Source: Hydrogenophaga sp. (GTDB lineage Bacteria > Pseudomonadota > Gammaproteobacteria > Burkholderiales > Burkholderiaceae_C). From it: a stretch of DNA of 64,000 nucleotides. The translations under genes were made by a program, and so were the position numbers. Position 1 is the first letter of the stretch. Each line of letters starts with the position of its first letter. The stretch is taken from positions 1 through 64,000 of the forward strand of contig JAABQG010000007.1 of NCBI GenBank assembly GCA_011391595.1, written 5' to 3'. The notes beneath the pieces were generated by a model. It searched no databases. It was not told the DNA's origin and saw only the letters and a program-made list of their open reading frames with translations. Shown here in pieces: positions 8,687 to 18,800 of the stretch.

Positions 8687-9658
8687 ATGAACCTTCAACG
8701 TCGCCAGATTCTCAAGGGCAGTGGCGCAGCCCTGCTGGTCCTCCCCCTGATGGCGGGGGCCCAGACTTGGCCGGCCCGGCCGATCCGGCTGGTGGTGCCT
8801 TTTCCGCCCGGCGGGCTGATCGACACCATGGCCCGCCTGATCGGACCGCGGCTGGCGCTGGAGCTGGGCCAGCCGGTGGTGATCGAGAACAAGCCCGGCG
8901 CGGGCGGCAACCTCGGCGCGGCTGAAGTGGCCCGAGCCACACCCGACGGCTACACCCTGTTGATGGCCTCGCCGCCGTTGACCATCAGCCCCGCCCTGTA
9001 CGCCAACCTGCCTTACAAGCCCGAGCAGCTCGCGCCCGTCGGCCTGATCGGCCGCGTGCCCAATGTGTTGCTGGTCAACCCGAAAAGCGGCATCAACAGC
9101 GTGGCCGACCTCGTCGCGCGCGCCAAAAAGACGCCTGGGCAGCTGAACTACGCCTCCAACGGCAACGGCACCTCGCTGCACCTGAGCGCCGAGTTGTTCA
9201 AGACCACCACCGGCACCTTCATCACCCACATTCCCTACCGCGGCGCCGCACAGGCGGTGACCGGGTTGATCGCGGGTGAGGTGGACATGATGTTCGAAAA
9301 CCTGCCCTCGGTGCTGGGCCAGATCCAGGGCGGCAGCGTGAAAGCGCTGGCCGTGACCACGCGCCAGCGCAGCAAGGCGCTGCCGGGCGTGCCCACGCTG
9401 ATCGAAGCCGGACTGGCCGATTTCGACGTCAGCGCCTGGTACGGCGTCGCTGCACCCGCCGGCACGCCGGCTGCAGTGCTGGCCCGCATCGAACAGGCGC
9501 TGGACAGGCTCTCGCGTGACCCCGAGATCGCCCGGACCATGGAATCACGGGGCGCCGAAGTGGGCTTTCTGGGCTCGGCCCAGATGGGCGCCTTCATGGC
9601 CGCCGACGCGATCAAGTGGAAGCGTGTCGCCGAGTTCGCAAAAATCACCCTGGGCTGA
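8687..9658 (+). CDS. Bug/TctC family periplasmic substrate-binding protein
   Basis: This is a 323-residue receptor of the tripartite tricarboxylate transporter class. A twin-arginine-like start (QRRQILKGSGAALLVLPLMAGAQ) serves as the export signal. Family blocks follow: WPARPIRLVVPFPPGG, the VIENKPGAGGNLGA loop that holds the carboxylate, the YASNGNGTSLHLS segment and a C-terminal APAGTP. Bug proteins are greatly expanded in Bordetella and Comamonadaceae and bind organic acids. The following genes degrade four-carbon sugar acids, so threonate or erythronate is the likely ligand (inference). No TctA/TctB membrane proteins are present in the window. Confidence 0.9.
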   Translation: MNLQRRQILKGSGAALLVLPLMAGAQTWPARPIRLVVPFPPGGLIDTMARLIGPRLALELGQPVVIENKPGAGGNLGAAEVARATPDGYTLLMASPPLTISPALYANLPYKPEQLAPVGLIGRVPNVLLVNPKSGINSVADLVARAKKTPGQLNYASNGNGTSLHLSAELFKTTTGTFITHIPYRGAAQAVTGLIAGEVDMMFENLPSVLGQIQGGSVKALAVTTRQRSKALPGVPTLIEAGLADFDVSAWYGVAAPAGTPAAVLARIEQALDRLSRDPEIARTMESRGAEVGFLGSAQMGAFMAADAIKWKRVAEFAKITLG

Positions 9659-9670
9659 ACGGAGACCCGC

Positions 9671-10582
9671 ATGAACACAGTGACCCGTGTCGGCCTGATC
9701 GGCCTGGGAGCGATGGGCAAGGGCATGGCGCAATCGCTGCGCCGCGCCGGGTATCCGCCGCATGTCTTTGACGTGCGCAGCGAAGCCGCACAGGCGTTTG
9801 CGAAGGAAGGCGGAACCGCCTGCAGTTCCTTGTCCGAGCTGGGCGCCGCCTGCGACGTGGTGGTCTCGGTGGTGGTCAACGCCGCGCAGACCGAGGCCGT
9901 GCTGTTCGGCCCGGGCGGCGACGGCACGGGTTGCGCCAGCACCATGAAACCCGGCAGCGTCTTCGTGATGTGTTCCACGGTGGACCCGAACTGGTCCGTC
10001 ACCCTCGAAGCACGGCTGGCGCGCCTGGGCCTGCTCTACATCGACGCACCGATCTCCGGCGGCGCCGCCAAAGCCGCCAGCGGCGAGATGACCATGATGA
10101 CCGCCGGCCGGCCCGAGGCCTATGCCAAAGCAGAACCACTGCTTCACGCCATGGCGGCCAAGGTCTACAGGCTCGGCGACAGCGCGGGCGCGGGCAGCAA
10201 GGTCAAGATCATCAACCAGCTGCTCGCCGGCGTGCACATTGCCGCGGCAGCCGAAGCCATGGCGCTGGGCCTGCGCGAGGGCGTGGACCCGGCCGCACTG
10301 TACGAGGTGATCACGCACAGCGCCGGCAACAGCTGGATGTTTGAAAACCGAATGGCGCATGTGCTGGCCGCCGACTACACGCCGCTGTCGGCCGTGGACA
10401 TCTTCGTGAAAGACCTTGGCATCGTGCTCGACATGGCACGGGCCAGCAAGTTCCCGCTGCCGCTGTCGAGCACCGCGCACCAGATGTTCATGCAGGCATC
10501 CACGGCGGGTTTCGCCAAGGAGGACGACAGCGCGGTGATCAAGATCTTCCCAGGCATTGAACTACCAAGGAAAAAACCATGA
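9671..10582 (+). CDS. ltnD: L-threonate dehydrogenase-type beta-hydroxyacid dehydrogenase
   Basis: This 303-residue enzyme of the 3-hydroxyisobutyrate dehydrogenase family has the NAD-binding GLGAMG at 11-16, the substrate-binding DAPISGG at 125-131, and the catalytic K179 in the G-x-G-x3-K-x2-N pattern (GAGSKVKIINQ). In the described tetronate pathway LtnD oxidises L-threonate to 2-oxo-tetronate. The complete set OtnK, OtnC and OtnI follows on the same strand, which separates it from other members of the family such as tartronate semialdehyde reductase. Its stop overlaps the start of otnK by ATGA, and it starts 12 bp after the receptor gene, so all are probably one operon. Confidence 0.85.
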   Translation: MNTVTRVGLIGLGAMGKGMAQSLRRAGYPPHVFDVRSEAAQAFAKEGGTACSSLSELGAACDVVVSVVVNAAQTEAVLFGPGGDGTGCASTMKPGSVFVMCSTVDPNWSVTLEARLARLGLLYIDAPISGGAAKAASGEMTMMTAGRPEAYAKAEPLLHAMAAKVYRLGDSAGAGSKVKIINQLLAGVHIAAAAEAMALGLREGVDPAALYEVITHSAGNSWMFENRMAHVLAADYTPLSAVDIFVKDLGIVLDMARASKFPLPLSSTAHQMFMQASTAGFAKEDDSAVIKIFPGIELPRKKP

Positions 10583-11841
10583 AACCGATTCTCCTGGGTT
10601 GCATCGCTGACGACTTCACCGGCGCCACCGACTTGGCCAACAACCTGGTGCGCGCCGGCATGCGCGTGGCCCAGACCATCGGTGTGCCCGCCGGTCCGCT
10701 GGACACCGAAGTGGACGCCGTCGTCGTGGCGCTGAAATCCCGCACCATCGCGCCGGCAGAGGCCATCGCCCAGTCGCTCGCTGCGCTGGCATGGCTGCAG
10801 GCGCAGGGCGCGCGGCAGATCTACTTCAAGTACTGCTCTACTTTCGACAGCACGGCCCAGGGCAACATCGGCCCGGTGACCGAAGCGCTGATGGACGCGC
10901 TGAAGACCGACTTCTCGATCGCCACCCCCGCCTTCCCCGACAACGGGCGCACCGTGTTCAAGGGCCATCTGTTCGTCGGCGAGATCTTGCTGAACGAGTC
11001 CGGCATGCAGAACCATCCGCTCACGCCCATGACCGACGCCAACCTGGTGCGCGTGATGCGGGCACAAACGCGGCGCAAAGTCGGCCTGATTGACCACAAG
11101 GCGGTGGCCCGTGGCGAGGCGGCCATCCGTGCGCGCATCGACGAACTGCGCGCGCAGGGCGTCGGCGTGGCCATCGTCGATGCGGTGTCGAACGACGACC
11201 TGCTGCGCCTGGGGTCGGCGCTCAAGGGCATGGCGCTGGTGACGGGCGGCTCGGGTGTGGCGATCGGGCTGCCGGCGAATTTCGGGCTGTCGCCTTCCCT
11301 GCAGGCCAGCCAGCTGCCGTCCGCCACCGGGCTGCAGGCCGTGGTGTCGGGTAGCTGTTCGCTGGCCACCAACCGGCAGGTGAAGCACTTCATCGACAGT
11401 GGCCGCCCGGCGCTGGCGATTGATCCGCTGCGCATTGCCTCGGGTGCGGATGTGGCCGCCGAAGCGCTGGCCTGGGCTGCGCCCCGGCTCGCTGCGGGTC
11501 CGGTGCTGTTCTATTCCACCGCCGACCCGGCGGCCGTCAAGACGGTTCAGGGTCAGCTTGGCGTGGAGGACGCGGGCGCGATGGTGGAGCGCACGCTGGG
11601 CGAGATTTCGCGTGGGCTGGTCGGGCTGGGTGTGCGCCAGCTCGTGCTGGCGGGAGGCGAAACCTCGGGTGCCTGCGTGCAGGCGCTGGGCATCACGCAA
11701 ATGAAGATCGGTCCGCAAATCGATCCCGGCGTGCCCTGGTGTCATGCCCACACCGCAAGCGGCGATCTGCACCTCACGCTCAAGTCCGGTAACTTCGGCA
11801 CCGACGACTTCTTCACCAAAGCCTTTACAGTGCTCACATGA
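10579..11841 (+). CDS. otnK: 3-oxo-tetronate kinase (four-carbon acid sugar kinase)
   Basis: This 420-residue protein of the former DUF1537 family has the N-terminal substrate domain start LGCIADDFTGATDLANNL (residues 4-21) and the C-terminal nucleotide-binding segment LVLAGGETSGACV near 356-368. OtnK phosphorylates 3-oxo-tetronate on O4 with ATP. Its length is normal for the family. It overlaps both neighbours by four bases, ltnD before and otnC after. The pairing with a class II aldolase-type decarboxylase distinguishes it from D-threonate kinase (DtnK), which normally pairs with PdxA2. Confidence 0.88.
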   Translation: MKPILLGCIADDFTGATDLANNLVRAGMRVAQTIGVPAGPLDTEVDAVVVALKSRTIAPAEAIAQSLAALAWLQAQGARQIYFKYCSTFDSTAQGNIGPVTEALMDALKTDFSIATPAFPDNGRTVFKGHLFVGEILLNESGMQNHPLTPMTDANLVRVMRAQTRRKVGLIDHKAVARGEAAIRARIDELRAQGVGVAIVDAVSNDDLLRLGSALKGMALVTGGSGVAIGLPANFGLSPSLQASQLPSATGLQAVVSGSCSLATNRQVKHFIDSGRPALAIDPLRIASGADVAAEALAWAAPRLAAGPVLFYSTADPAAVKTVQGQLGVEDAGAMVERTLGEISRGLVGLGVRQLVLAGGETSGACVQALGITQMKIGPQIDPGVPWCHAHTASGDLHLTLKSGNFGTDDFFTKAFTVLT

Positions 11842-12512
11842 CCGAATCGCAAGCCCGCGAAGAAATCTGCCGCGTCGGCAAAAGCCTTTTCGATCGCGGC
11901 TACGTGCACGCCACGGCGGGCAACATCAGCATGCGGCTCGATGATGGATTCCTGATCACGCCGACCGACGCCTGCCTGGGTTTTCTTGACCCGGCGCGGC
12001 TGGCCCGACTCGATACGGCGGGTCAACAGCTCCGCGGCGATCGCGCCAGCAAGACCCTCGCCTTGCACCGCCAGATCTATGGGGCTGCCGCCGCTTTCGA
12101 CCCCGCCACACGCTGCGTGATCCACACCCACAGCACGCACTGCGTCGCGCTGACGCTGCGGCCGGGCGCGGACGATAGCGAGCGGGAGCTGCTGCCCGCG
12201 GCCACGCCCTACTTCGTGATGAAGGTCGGCCATGTGCCCCTCATCCCCTACCACCGCCCCGGCGACCCGCTGGCGGCCGACCTCGTGGCGCAGACCATCA
12301 CGCGCTACGGCCAGCAGGACACGCCGATCCGCGCGGTGATGCTCAGCCGCCTGGGGCCCAACGTCTGGCACGACTCCCCCGCCGCCGCCATGGCCACACT
12401 CGAAGAGCTGGAGGAAACGGCGAAGCTCCTGCTGCTGAGCACTGCCCCACCCGCGCCGCTGACGGAAAACCAGATCGACGAACTGCGCCGGACCTTTGGC
12501 GCCCGCTGGTAG
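11838..12512 (+). CDS. otnC: 3-oxo-tetronate 4-phosphate decarboxylase (class II aldolase family)
   Basis: This 224-residue enzyme of the class II aldolase/adducin fold has the phosphate-binding loop TAGNIS at 26-31 and the zinc-binding pair H96 and H98 in IHTHSTH, with a third histidine further on. OtnC decarboxylates 3-oxo-tetronate 4-phosphate to dihydroxyacetone phosphate. Where class II aldolases such as FucA have a catalytic Glu after the SK/SS dipeptide, this protein reads SKT (T73). That substitution may be normal for this branch or may matter for the chemistry. The start overlaps the otnK stop (ATGA). A dispersed repeat and about 100 bp separate it from otnI. Confidence 0.85.
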   Translation: MTESQAREEICRVGKSLFDRGYVHATAGNISMRLDDGFLITPTDACLGFLDPARLARLDTAGQQLRGDRASKTLALHRQIYGAAAAFDPATRCVIHTHSTHCVALTLRPGADDSERELLPAATPYFVMKVGHVPLIPYHRPGDPLAADLVAQTITRYGQQDTPIRAVMLSRLGPNVWHDSPAAAMATLEELEETAKLLLLSTAPPAPLTENQIDELRRTFGARW

Positions 12513-12555
12513 GCTCCAGGCGGCTGAAAACCGAGAGTTGACAAGAAAATCGCCG

Positions 12556-12597
12556 CTATTCCATCGTCGAATGGTCATAGTTCGCTATTTATTTATT
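12556..12597 (+). repeat. Dispersed repeat, copy between otnC and otnI
   Basis: Plus-strand copy: CCATCGTC, AATGGTCATAG and GCTATTTATTT in order. It occupies most of the 105-bp gap between otnC and otnI and ends about 20 bp before the otnI start. Confidence 0.7.
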
Positions 12598-12617
12598 AGT
12601 CCCCAGAAAGCCCCGCC

Positions 12618-13475
12618 ATGCCCCGTTTTGCCGCCAACCTGACCATGATGTACCCAGAGCTGCCCTTTCTCGACCGCTTCGAGGCGGCAGCGAAAGACGG
12701 CTTCAAGGCCGTGGAGTACCTGTTCCCCTATGCGTTCCCAAAGGCGGAACTCGCAGCCCGGCTCCGAGCGAACGGCCTGCAGCAGGTGCTGTTCAACGCG
12801 CCCCCCGGCGGCACCGACGCCGCCTCCATCGACCGCGCCTGGGCGGGCGGCGACAAGGGCACCGGCTGCATCCCCGGCCGTGAAGCCGAGTTTCGCGCCG
12901 GCGTGGCGCTTGCGCTGGACTACGCGCAGGCGCTGGATTGTCCGCGCATCCACCTCATGGCCGGCCTGCTTTCGCAGGGAATGACCCGCGAGGCGGTACA
13001 GCCGACCTACGTGGCCAACCTGCGATGGGCTGCCGCCGAAGCGGCAAAGCACGGCCGGGACGTGCTGATCGAACCGATCAACACCCGCGACATCCCCGGC
13101 TTCTTCCTGAACCGGCAGGACCAGGCCCATGCCATCGTCGCCGAGGTCGGCGCAGGCAATCTGAAGGTGCAGATGGACCTGTACCACTGCCAGATCGTCG
13201 AAGGCGACGTGGCCATGAAGATCCGCCAGTACCTGCCCACCGGCAAGGTTGGCCATTTCCAGATCGCCGGCGTCCCGGAGCGCCACGAGCCCGACATCGG
13301 CGAAGTGAACTACGCCTACCTGTTCGGCGTGATCGATGAAGTGGCAGGCCAGTGTGGCTGGGAGGGCTGGATCGGCTGCGAATACAAACCCAAACGCGGC
13401 GGCGAGTCGGGCGGGACTTCGGCGGGGCTGGGGTGGTTTGCTGCGGTGCTGAAGAGCACAAAACTGGCGGCGTGA
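12618..13475 (+). CDS. otnI: 2-oxo-tetronate isomerase (hydroxypyruvate isomerase family)
   Basis: This 285-residue TIM-barrel protein is of the xylose isomerase-like/Hyi family. The two metal-binding glutamates are E152 (LIEPIN) and E255 (GCEYKP), with D187 and H190 between them (QMDLYHC). Hyi interconverts hydroxypyruvate and tartronate semialdehyde, while OtnI moves the keto group of 2-oxo-tetronate to C3; the context with ltnD, otnK and otnC favours OtnI. The family's N-terminal segment [17 protein letters not shown] is complete. It is the last gene of the cluster on this strand. Confidence 0.85.
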   Translation: MPRFAANLTMMYPELPFLDRFEAAAKDGFKAVEYLFPYAFPKAELAARLRANGLQQVLFNAPPGGTDAASIDRAWAGGDKGTGCIPGREAEFRAGVALALDYAQALDCPRIHLMAGLLSQGMTREAVQPTYVANLRWAAAEAAKHGRDVLIEPINTRDIPGFFLNRQDQAHAIVAEVGAGNLKVQMDLYHCQIVEGDVAMKIRQYLPTGKVGHFQIAGVPERHEPDIGEVNYAYLFGVIDEVAGQCGWEGWIGCEYKPKRGGESGGTSAGLGWFAAVLKSTKLAA

Positions 13476-14030
13476 GACGCACTTTATTCGGGCAGGCTTT
13501 CGGGTGAGGTGCGACCCACGGCCTGCAAGGCTAATGCCTGGCAGGTTCTGTCAAGAGACTTTCGTCCCACAAAGACCACCCCGACTCCCCGCAACTCTCA
13601 GTGACCTCGGGGAGGGGCATCGGCTCTGTGTCCAGCACCCGCACAAAGCTTGAACCTGTCGAGCTCCAGTCAGACCGTTTTGATTCGCGCCTCTGCCTCC
13701 CGTGAACGACGGCTGGCTTTTTAAAGAATTTGAACATGGCAAATTGCTCCGAACATTAAGAGGCCAAGAGGAACCAAGCGCCCTTTCTGGCATCGAGGAC
13801 CATGGATGCTTGACGGGTACTTTCAGGATATCCACTCTTTGGATCGATTGGAATCCTGGCGGTCTTCTCTCCGCCCAAAAACGGCAGGAAGTCACAGTTT
13901 GCGCTGCGGCATAGCGCACCGGCTCCGAGCTTGGCCCCTTGACGGCTTGCTTGAGGGTCTTCAGCGTGGCTGATTCTTCGGTTCACGCGCCAGGACCGGA
14001 AGCAAACTTCGCAGGCTGTCCACAAATGAT
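13476..14030. other. Non-coding stretch, no gene supported
   Basis: No reading frame here resembles a known protein. Frames are short, and base composition is more even than in the flanking genes. A 7-bp hairpin (13585-13591 with 13608-13614) is the only structure seen. It may be decayed coding DNA, since it leads directly into a duplicated gene fragment. Confidence 0.5.
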
Positions 14031-14139
14031 TGCAAAATACGACCTTCGAACCCAGTCACGAACGGATCGGATGGCTCGATTTCGAGCGTGCGGCGCTGGC
14101 CCGGATGGCCTGCGGTTCGAAGGCCAGCGTAATAGCCGC
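14031..14139 (+). pseudogene. Start fragment of a duplicated acyl-CoA synthetase gene
   Basis: About 73 bases from 14031 align without gaps to 20054-20126, which covers the leader and first codons of the acyl-CoA synthetase gene. Translated from 14049 it reads EPSHERIGWLDFERAAL, against EPSHDRIGLLDFGRAAL in the intact protein. The ATG is replaced by TTC, and after about 20 codons the similarity is lost; a stop follows at 14145. It is a truncated, untranslatable duplicate. Confidence 0.65.
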
Positions 14140-14229
14140 GCTGTAGTGTGATTTGAGACTGGCGAGACCGGGCGCCAAAGCAAGAGCGTCCGGGATACCG
14201 GTGCTACGACCCAAAGGGAGACGATTCAA

Positions 14230-15798
14230 ATGGCCATAAAGAGAGCCCTGAAGTGGGCGTTGATCGGGGTCGTCGTGGTCGGCGCCATCCTGCTTGCAGT
14301 CCGGTCCTATCGCGCGCTGGGCGGCCCCGAGCTTCAGCCCTGGCACACCTTTGTGCCCGTGGAGTTGCGCGCCCAGGAACTCGACGGCGCCGACTGGGCC
14401 CGCTACATGACGCAGGAAGAAACCATCTTCAAGAGCGTGCGCGCCGAGGTCAGCCAGAAACTGGAGCCGGACGCGAGGGTGCCGATCAACCGCTACTTCG
14501 AAGGCAGCCCGGTGTACCCGGCGGGCTTCAAGCGGGACTGGAACCGTTCGTATGTCATGGAGCCCGACGGCAAGCCCACCGGCGCGGTGCTGTTGTTGCA
14601 CGGGCTGACCGACTCGCCCTACAGCCTGCGCCACATCGCCAAGCTTTACCGGGAACGCGGCTTTGTCGTGATCGGAATGCGGATGCCGGGACATGGCACG
14701 GTGCCGGCCGGCCTGACCGACGTGCGCTGGGAAGACTGGATGGCGGCCACGCGGCTGGGCGTGCGCGAGGCGCGCCGGCGGGTGCCAGCGCCGGCGCCAT
14801 TGCATCTGGTGGGCTTTTCGAACGGTGGCGCGCTGGCGATGAAGTATTCGCTGGACGTCATCGAAGACCCCCTGCTGCCCCGGGCTGACCGCCTGGTGCT
14901 GTTCACGCCGATGATCGGGATCACGCGTTTTGCGCGCTTTGCCGGTCTGGCCGGCCTGCCGGCGGTGCTGCCGCCGTTTGCCAATGCGGCCTGGTTGAGC
15001 GTCACGCCGGAGTTCAATCCGTTCAAGTACAACTCGTTCCCGGTCAATGGCGCGCGGCAGTCGTACCGGCTGACCGACGCGCTGCAGGCACAGATCGACC
15101 GTCTCTCGCGCGCCGGCCGGCTGGGCACCCTGCCGCCGGTGCTGACCTTCCAGTCCGTGATCGATTTCACCGTCAGCACGCCGGCCATCCTGACGGCGCT
15201 GTACCAGCGTCTGCCCGACAACGGCAGCGAAATCGTGCTCTTCGACGTCAACCGGACCGTGAAGTTCGAGCCGCTGCTTCGGCCCGCGGCCTATGTCGCG
15301 CTGGAGCAGCTGACGCCAAGCACGCCCCAGGCGTACCGCTTTACGTCCATCGTCAACGCCAGCGCCGAAAGCCATGCCACGGCGGAACGCAGCATCGCGC
15401 CGGGCCAGTTGCAGGCCAAGGATCGCGCGCTGACCCTGCCCTATCCGCCGGGCATCTTCTCGCTGTCGCACCTGGCCATTCCGATTCCGATGGACGATTC
15501 GCTGTACGGCATGCAACCCGACACGAAGGAGCCGCCCGAATTCGGCTACCACCTGGGTGCGATGGATGCGCGCGGCGAGCGCGGCGCGCTGATCGTCGAC
15601 CAGGACTTCCTGACGCGCCTGTCGTCGAATCCGTTTTTCCCTTATCTGCTGGAGCGGGTCGATGAAGGCATCCAGCGACCGTCCGGCCCGACGGGCCGAA
15701 ACTTCACCGCCGTTGCAACCCCTGGCATCCCGGTGCGCCTGGAGGCAATCCTGTCCACCTTCGTGTCTGACGATACGCAGCCCTTCTCGGGTCCCTGA
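14230..15798 (+). CDS. Membrane-anchored alpha/beta hydrolase
   Basis: This is a 522-residue protein. Residues 8-24 are one N-terminal membrane helix or uncleaved signal. The alpha/beta-hydrolase core starts near 115 with the oxyanion segment LLLHGLTDSP and has the nucleophile S197 in GFSNGG (G-x-S-x-G); a histidine near the C-terminal part of the fold completes the triad but cannot be placed with certainty. The long C-terminal half contains IPIPMDDSLYG and is less conserved. It is probably a carboxylesterase or lipase facing the periplasm. A GGGAG box precedes the start. Its neighbours, a giant AsmA protein and an acyl-CoA synthetase, suggest a role in lipids, but the substrate is unknown. 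Confidence 0.8.
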   Translation: MAIKRALKWALIGVVVVGAILLAVRSYRALGGPELQPWHTFVPVELRAQELDGADWARYMTQEETIFKSVRAEVSQKLEPDARVPINRYFEGSPVYPAGFKRDWNRSYVMEPDGKPTGAVLLLHGLTDSPYSLRHIAKLYRERGFVVIGMRMPGHGTVPAGLTDVRWEDWMAATRLGVREARRRVPAPAPLHLVGFSNGGALAMKYSLDVIEDPLLPRADRLVLFTPMIGITRFARFAGLAGLPAVLPPFANAAWLSVTPEFNPFKYNSFPVNGARQSYRLTDALQAQIDRLSRAGRLGTLPPVLTFQSVIDFTVSTPAILTALYQRLPDNGSEIVLFDVNRTVKFEPLLRPAAYVALEQLTPSTPQAYRFTSIVNASAESHATAERSIAPGQLQAKDRALTLPYPPGIFSLSHLAIPIPMDDSLYGMQPDTKEPPEFGYHLGAMDARGERGALIVDQDFLTRLSSNPFFPYLLERVDEGIQRPSGPTGRNFTAVATPGIPVRLEAILSTFVSDDTQPFSGP

Positions 15799-15819
15799 TC
15801 GAAAGAGCGCCCGCGGCCG

Positions 15820-18800
15820 TCAATGCGGGCTCGCGTTGCCGCCTTGCGGGTAGGCGCATACGTCGGCGCCGTCGCGGGGCAGCGGACCCAAAGTCAGACG
15901 CTGGATCGGGAGCAGGATGGGCGACAGAATCATGCGCAGGATCGCTTCGGGCAAGTCGCGCCGATCAACGCCGATGTGAAAGTCGGAGAACGAGCCTGTC
16001 ACGTGCAGGGGTGGCTTGAGGCGAAACAGCGAAACGCCCTTGGCGCGCGGGTGAAAAACGAACGCGAGTTCCTCGGTCGCCAGGTTCGCGGTGCCCGCGC
16101 CGCGAACCCGCACGCCGGTCGTATCAATCATGATCCTGTCATCGGTCAGCTTGCCCTCCCTCAGGTCAAACCTGCCCACAACACAGTTCACCTGGGCTTG
16201 CCCGCCCGGATCAATCGCCGGGAGCAGGGCCAGAATGACATTCGACGCCCAAAGCTTGACAAGGCCGCCGCGCAGCTCCGACGGCCAGACGCTGTAGGCA
16301 ATTTTTCCACTGGCATGGTCCATGAATCCTTCCATCGACGGCGCCCGGCCGGCAAGCGCCAGATCAAGGCTGACGAGGCCGCTGAGGTCGTTTGCCCGCC
16401 CCAGGCGGCGGGCGATGACGCTGTAGTCGAACCGTTCGAGGTTGGCACGGGCGATGAGCGCGACGCCTTCGCCGGTCGGATCGTAGCGGCCGCTGAGACG
16501 CAACGCGCCCCCCTGGGTGTTGACGTGGGCAGGACCAAAGTCCAGGCGACCCTCGATGACGGCCAGGTGCATGGCCCCATCGGCAAGCCTGTCGGTGCCC
16601 GATAGAACCTGCTGCACTTCCACATCAAGGACCGCATCGAGCCGGCGCAAGACTCCCGCGCTCAGCAGCCGCTCGGTCTGCCCGGCCAGATTTCTCCCCG
16701 TTGCCCGCAGGCCTGCGCTGGCGAGATAGCCCGACGGCGTGTCGGTCAGGCGCTCCGGCATGGGGAAATCGTCGAGCTGGATGCGCGGCGCCCCGACCTT
16801 AACCTCAAGGCGCGGCCTCGGCCCGGTCACGTCGAGGCGGCCGCTGCCCTGAAGTCGGCTCTCACCAACTCGAACCTGCATCTCCGGCATCTGGTAGCCA
16901 TCCGGCGTCATCCGGATCGGACCGCGAAACGACCACGGACCCCACGGAGGCAGCTCAACCCGCGCAAGCCCGCTCAGCGTGTCCAGCCGCTCGCCACTTG
17001 CCTCCAGCACGAGATGGCCGTCGCTGCCCAGGGGCAACGCCACCTCGCCCTCCAGCGCGAGGCGCGCACCCGCGCCGGTCGCGGCCAGGGTCAACGGCAG
17101 GCGAGCCGGGTCGCGGGCGACCTCGGTGAGTGTTCCGCCGGTCACCTCGATGGCGACTGGCGTCTGGTCCAGCATGCCGTCCAGCCGGGCCCGCACGGGC
17201 GCGCCCGCTGCCGCGCCAATGGTCGCCTCGCTGACACGGATGCTGGCGAGCGGGCGCTCCGCCGCCCCGCGCAACGTGATGCCGCCGCCGCTCAGGCGCA
17301 CCCCGAATTCGGAGTGCCCGGCAAGTTCGCGCAACGTGTTGCCGCGCCCGAGCAGCGTGAAGTGCAACGCATCCGCAACACCGTCAATGTCCTGCGCCAT
17401 GCCAAGTTCACGCATCAGCGCGCCGACATCGATCTCGCGCGCGAAGAGGTCAAGACTCACATCGACCGCCTTGCCGCGTGGGTCGAGCGCGACCATGCCC
17501 TTGAAAGGCGCGCCCGCGACCTTGCCAGTGACCGGTGACGGCAGCAGACACCCGTCACGGAAGCGGGCGGTGAATCCGACATCCATGGCGTCGATGTTGC
17601 CGAAGGCGACCTTCGCCAGCGCCAGGTCGACATCGGCGTCGGAGAGATCGAGGGTCGACGCAAGAATGGGCCGGTCAAGGGGTGATCCGGGCATCTCGCC
17701 TGCTTGGGTGTGCGCACGCAGCGTTGCGAGTTCCGGCAGGTCGATCATCGGGCTGCTCGCCGCCACCACGGTGACCGGCCTCGCGCCATAACGGCTGCGA
17801 TGCATATCCAGGGTCAGCGCGCTGCGGCCGATCCTGAGCGTTGTCTCATGGAGGGACCATGCGTCACCCGCAAGCCGAGCCCGGCCGCGCAGGTCCAGCG
17901 GCAAGCCGGACTCTGGCGCCACGCCCAGCCACCTTGCGAGATCGCCCGAGCGAGGCGCCTGAAATTCGAAGCTCAGGTCCGTGTCGCCGGTCGACCCGCG
18001 CGGTGCGAGCATGCCCTCGATGCGCAATCTGGCATGCGGTGTGGCGAGGTCGAGCTCGACCGGTGTCGCGAGCGCCCCCAGCATGTCCTCCAGGGTGCCC
18101 CCGCGGATCGCCAGCTTCGCGCGTTCGCCCATCAGCGTCCCACGCCCGGTGGCGCGCAGACGTTCACCGCGACGCACCGCAACGTCCAGCGCGTCGAGGG
18201 TGAAGCCAAGCGCGCGTTCGCCGACGACGTTGCGAAAATTCGCCTGCGCGCCGGCCACGGTCAGCCCGAGCTCGATGTCACGCGCCAGTGTTCCCAGCGT
18301 TTCGCCGCTGCCATCCATGCGCACCCCAACCCGGCCAAGCGTGCCCTCGACCTGCGTGCTGGCGGTACCCGTCAGGGGCTGCGCAAGATCGCCAAGCGCA
18401 ATGCCCCGCGCGTCCAGACGGACCGCGAGCGTCGGCGTCGGCGCAGCCGTGTCAAGCTTCAGCTGCCCGGAGACCGGCGCCCGGGACACTATCGCGGTGA
18501 CCGGCACCTGCACGCCGCGGGCATCAGCACGCAGTGCGAATTTCGCGTCGCGAATGTCAATCGGAGTCCCGAGCCAGCGCCCCACGTGCAGCCCGATGTC
18601 AAGGTCGACCGGCATGAGATCACGCAGGGGCAAATTCCGGCGAACCAGGTCGTCGCCGCCGGCCCGCCTGTCGCCAGGCGCCGGATCGCTCGCGAAGAAC
18701 TCGCGCAGATCGATCGAGTCAAGGCCCAGCTTGCCACTCAGGCGAGGACGGTCAGCGTCGAGGGCCAGCGCGAGGTGACCGGAAACGCCGGAAGTCCCCA

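Noticed and set aside
13551-13919. A 122-codon minus-strand frame in the long gap
   Set aside because: No ribosome site, no domain, irregular codon use; overlapping frames of similar length exist on both strands.
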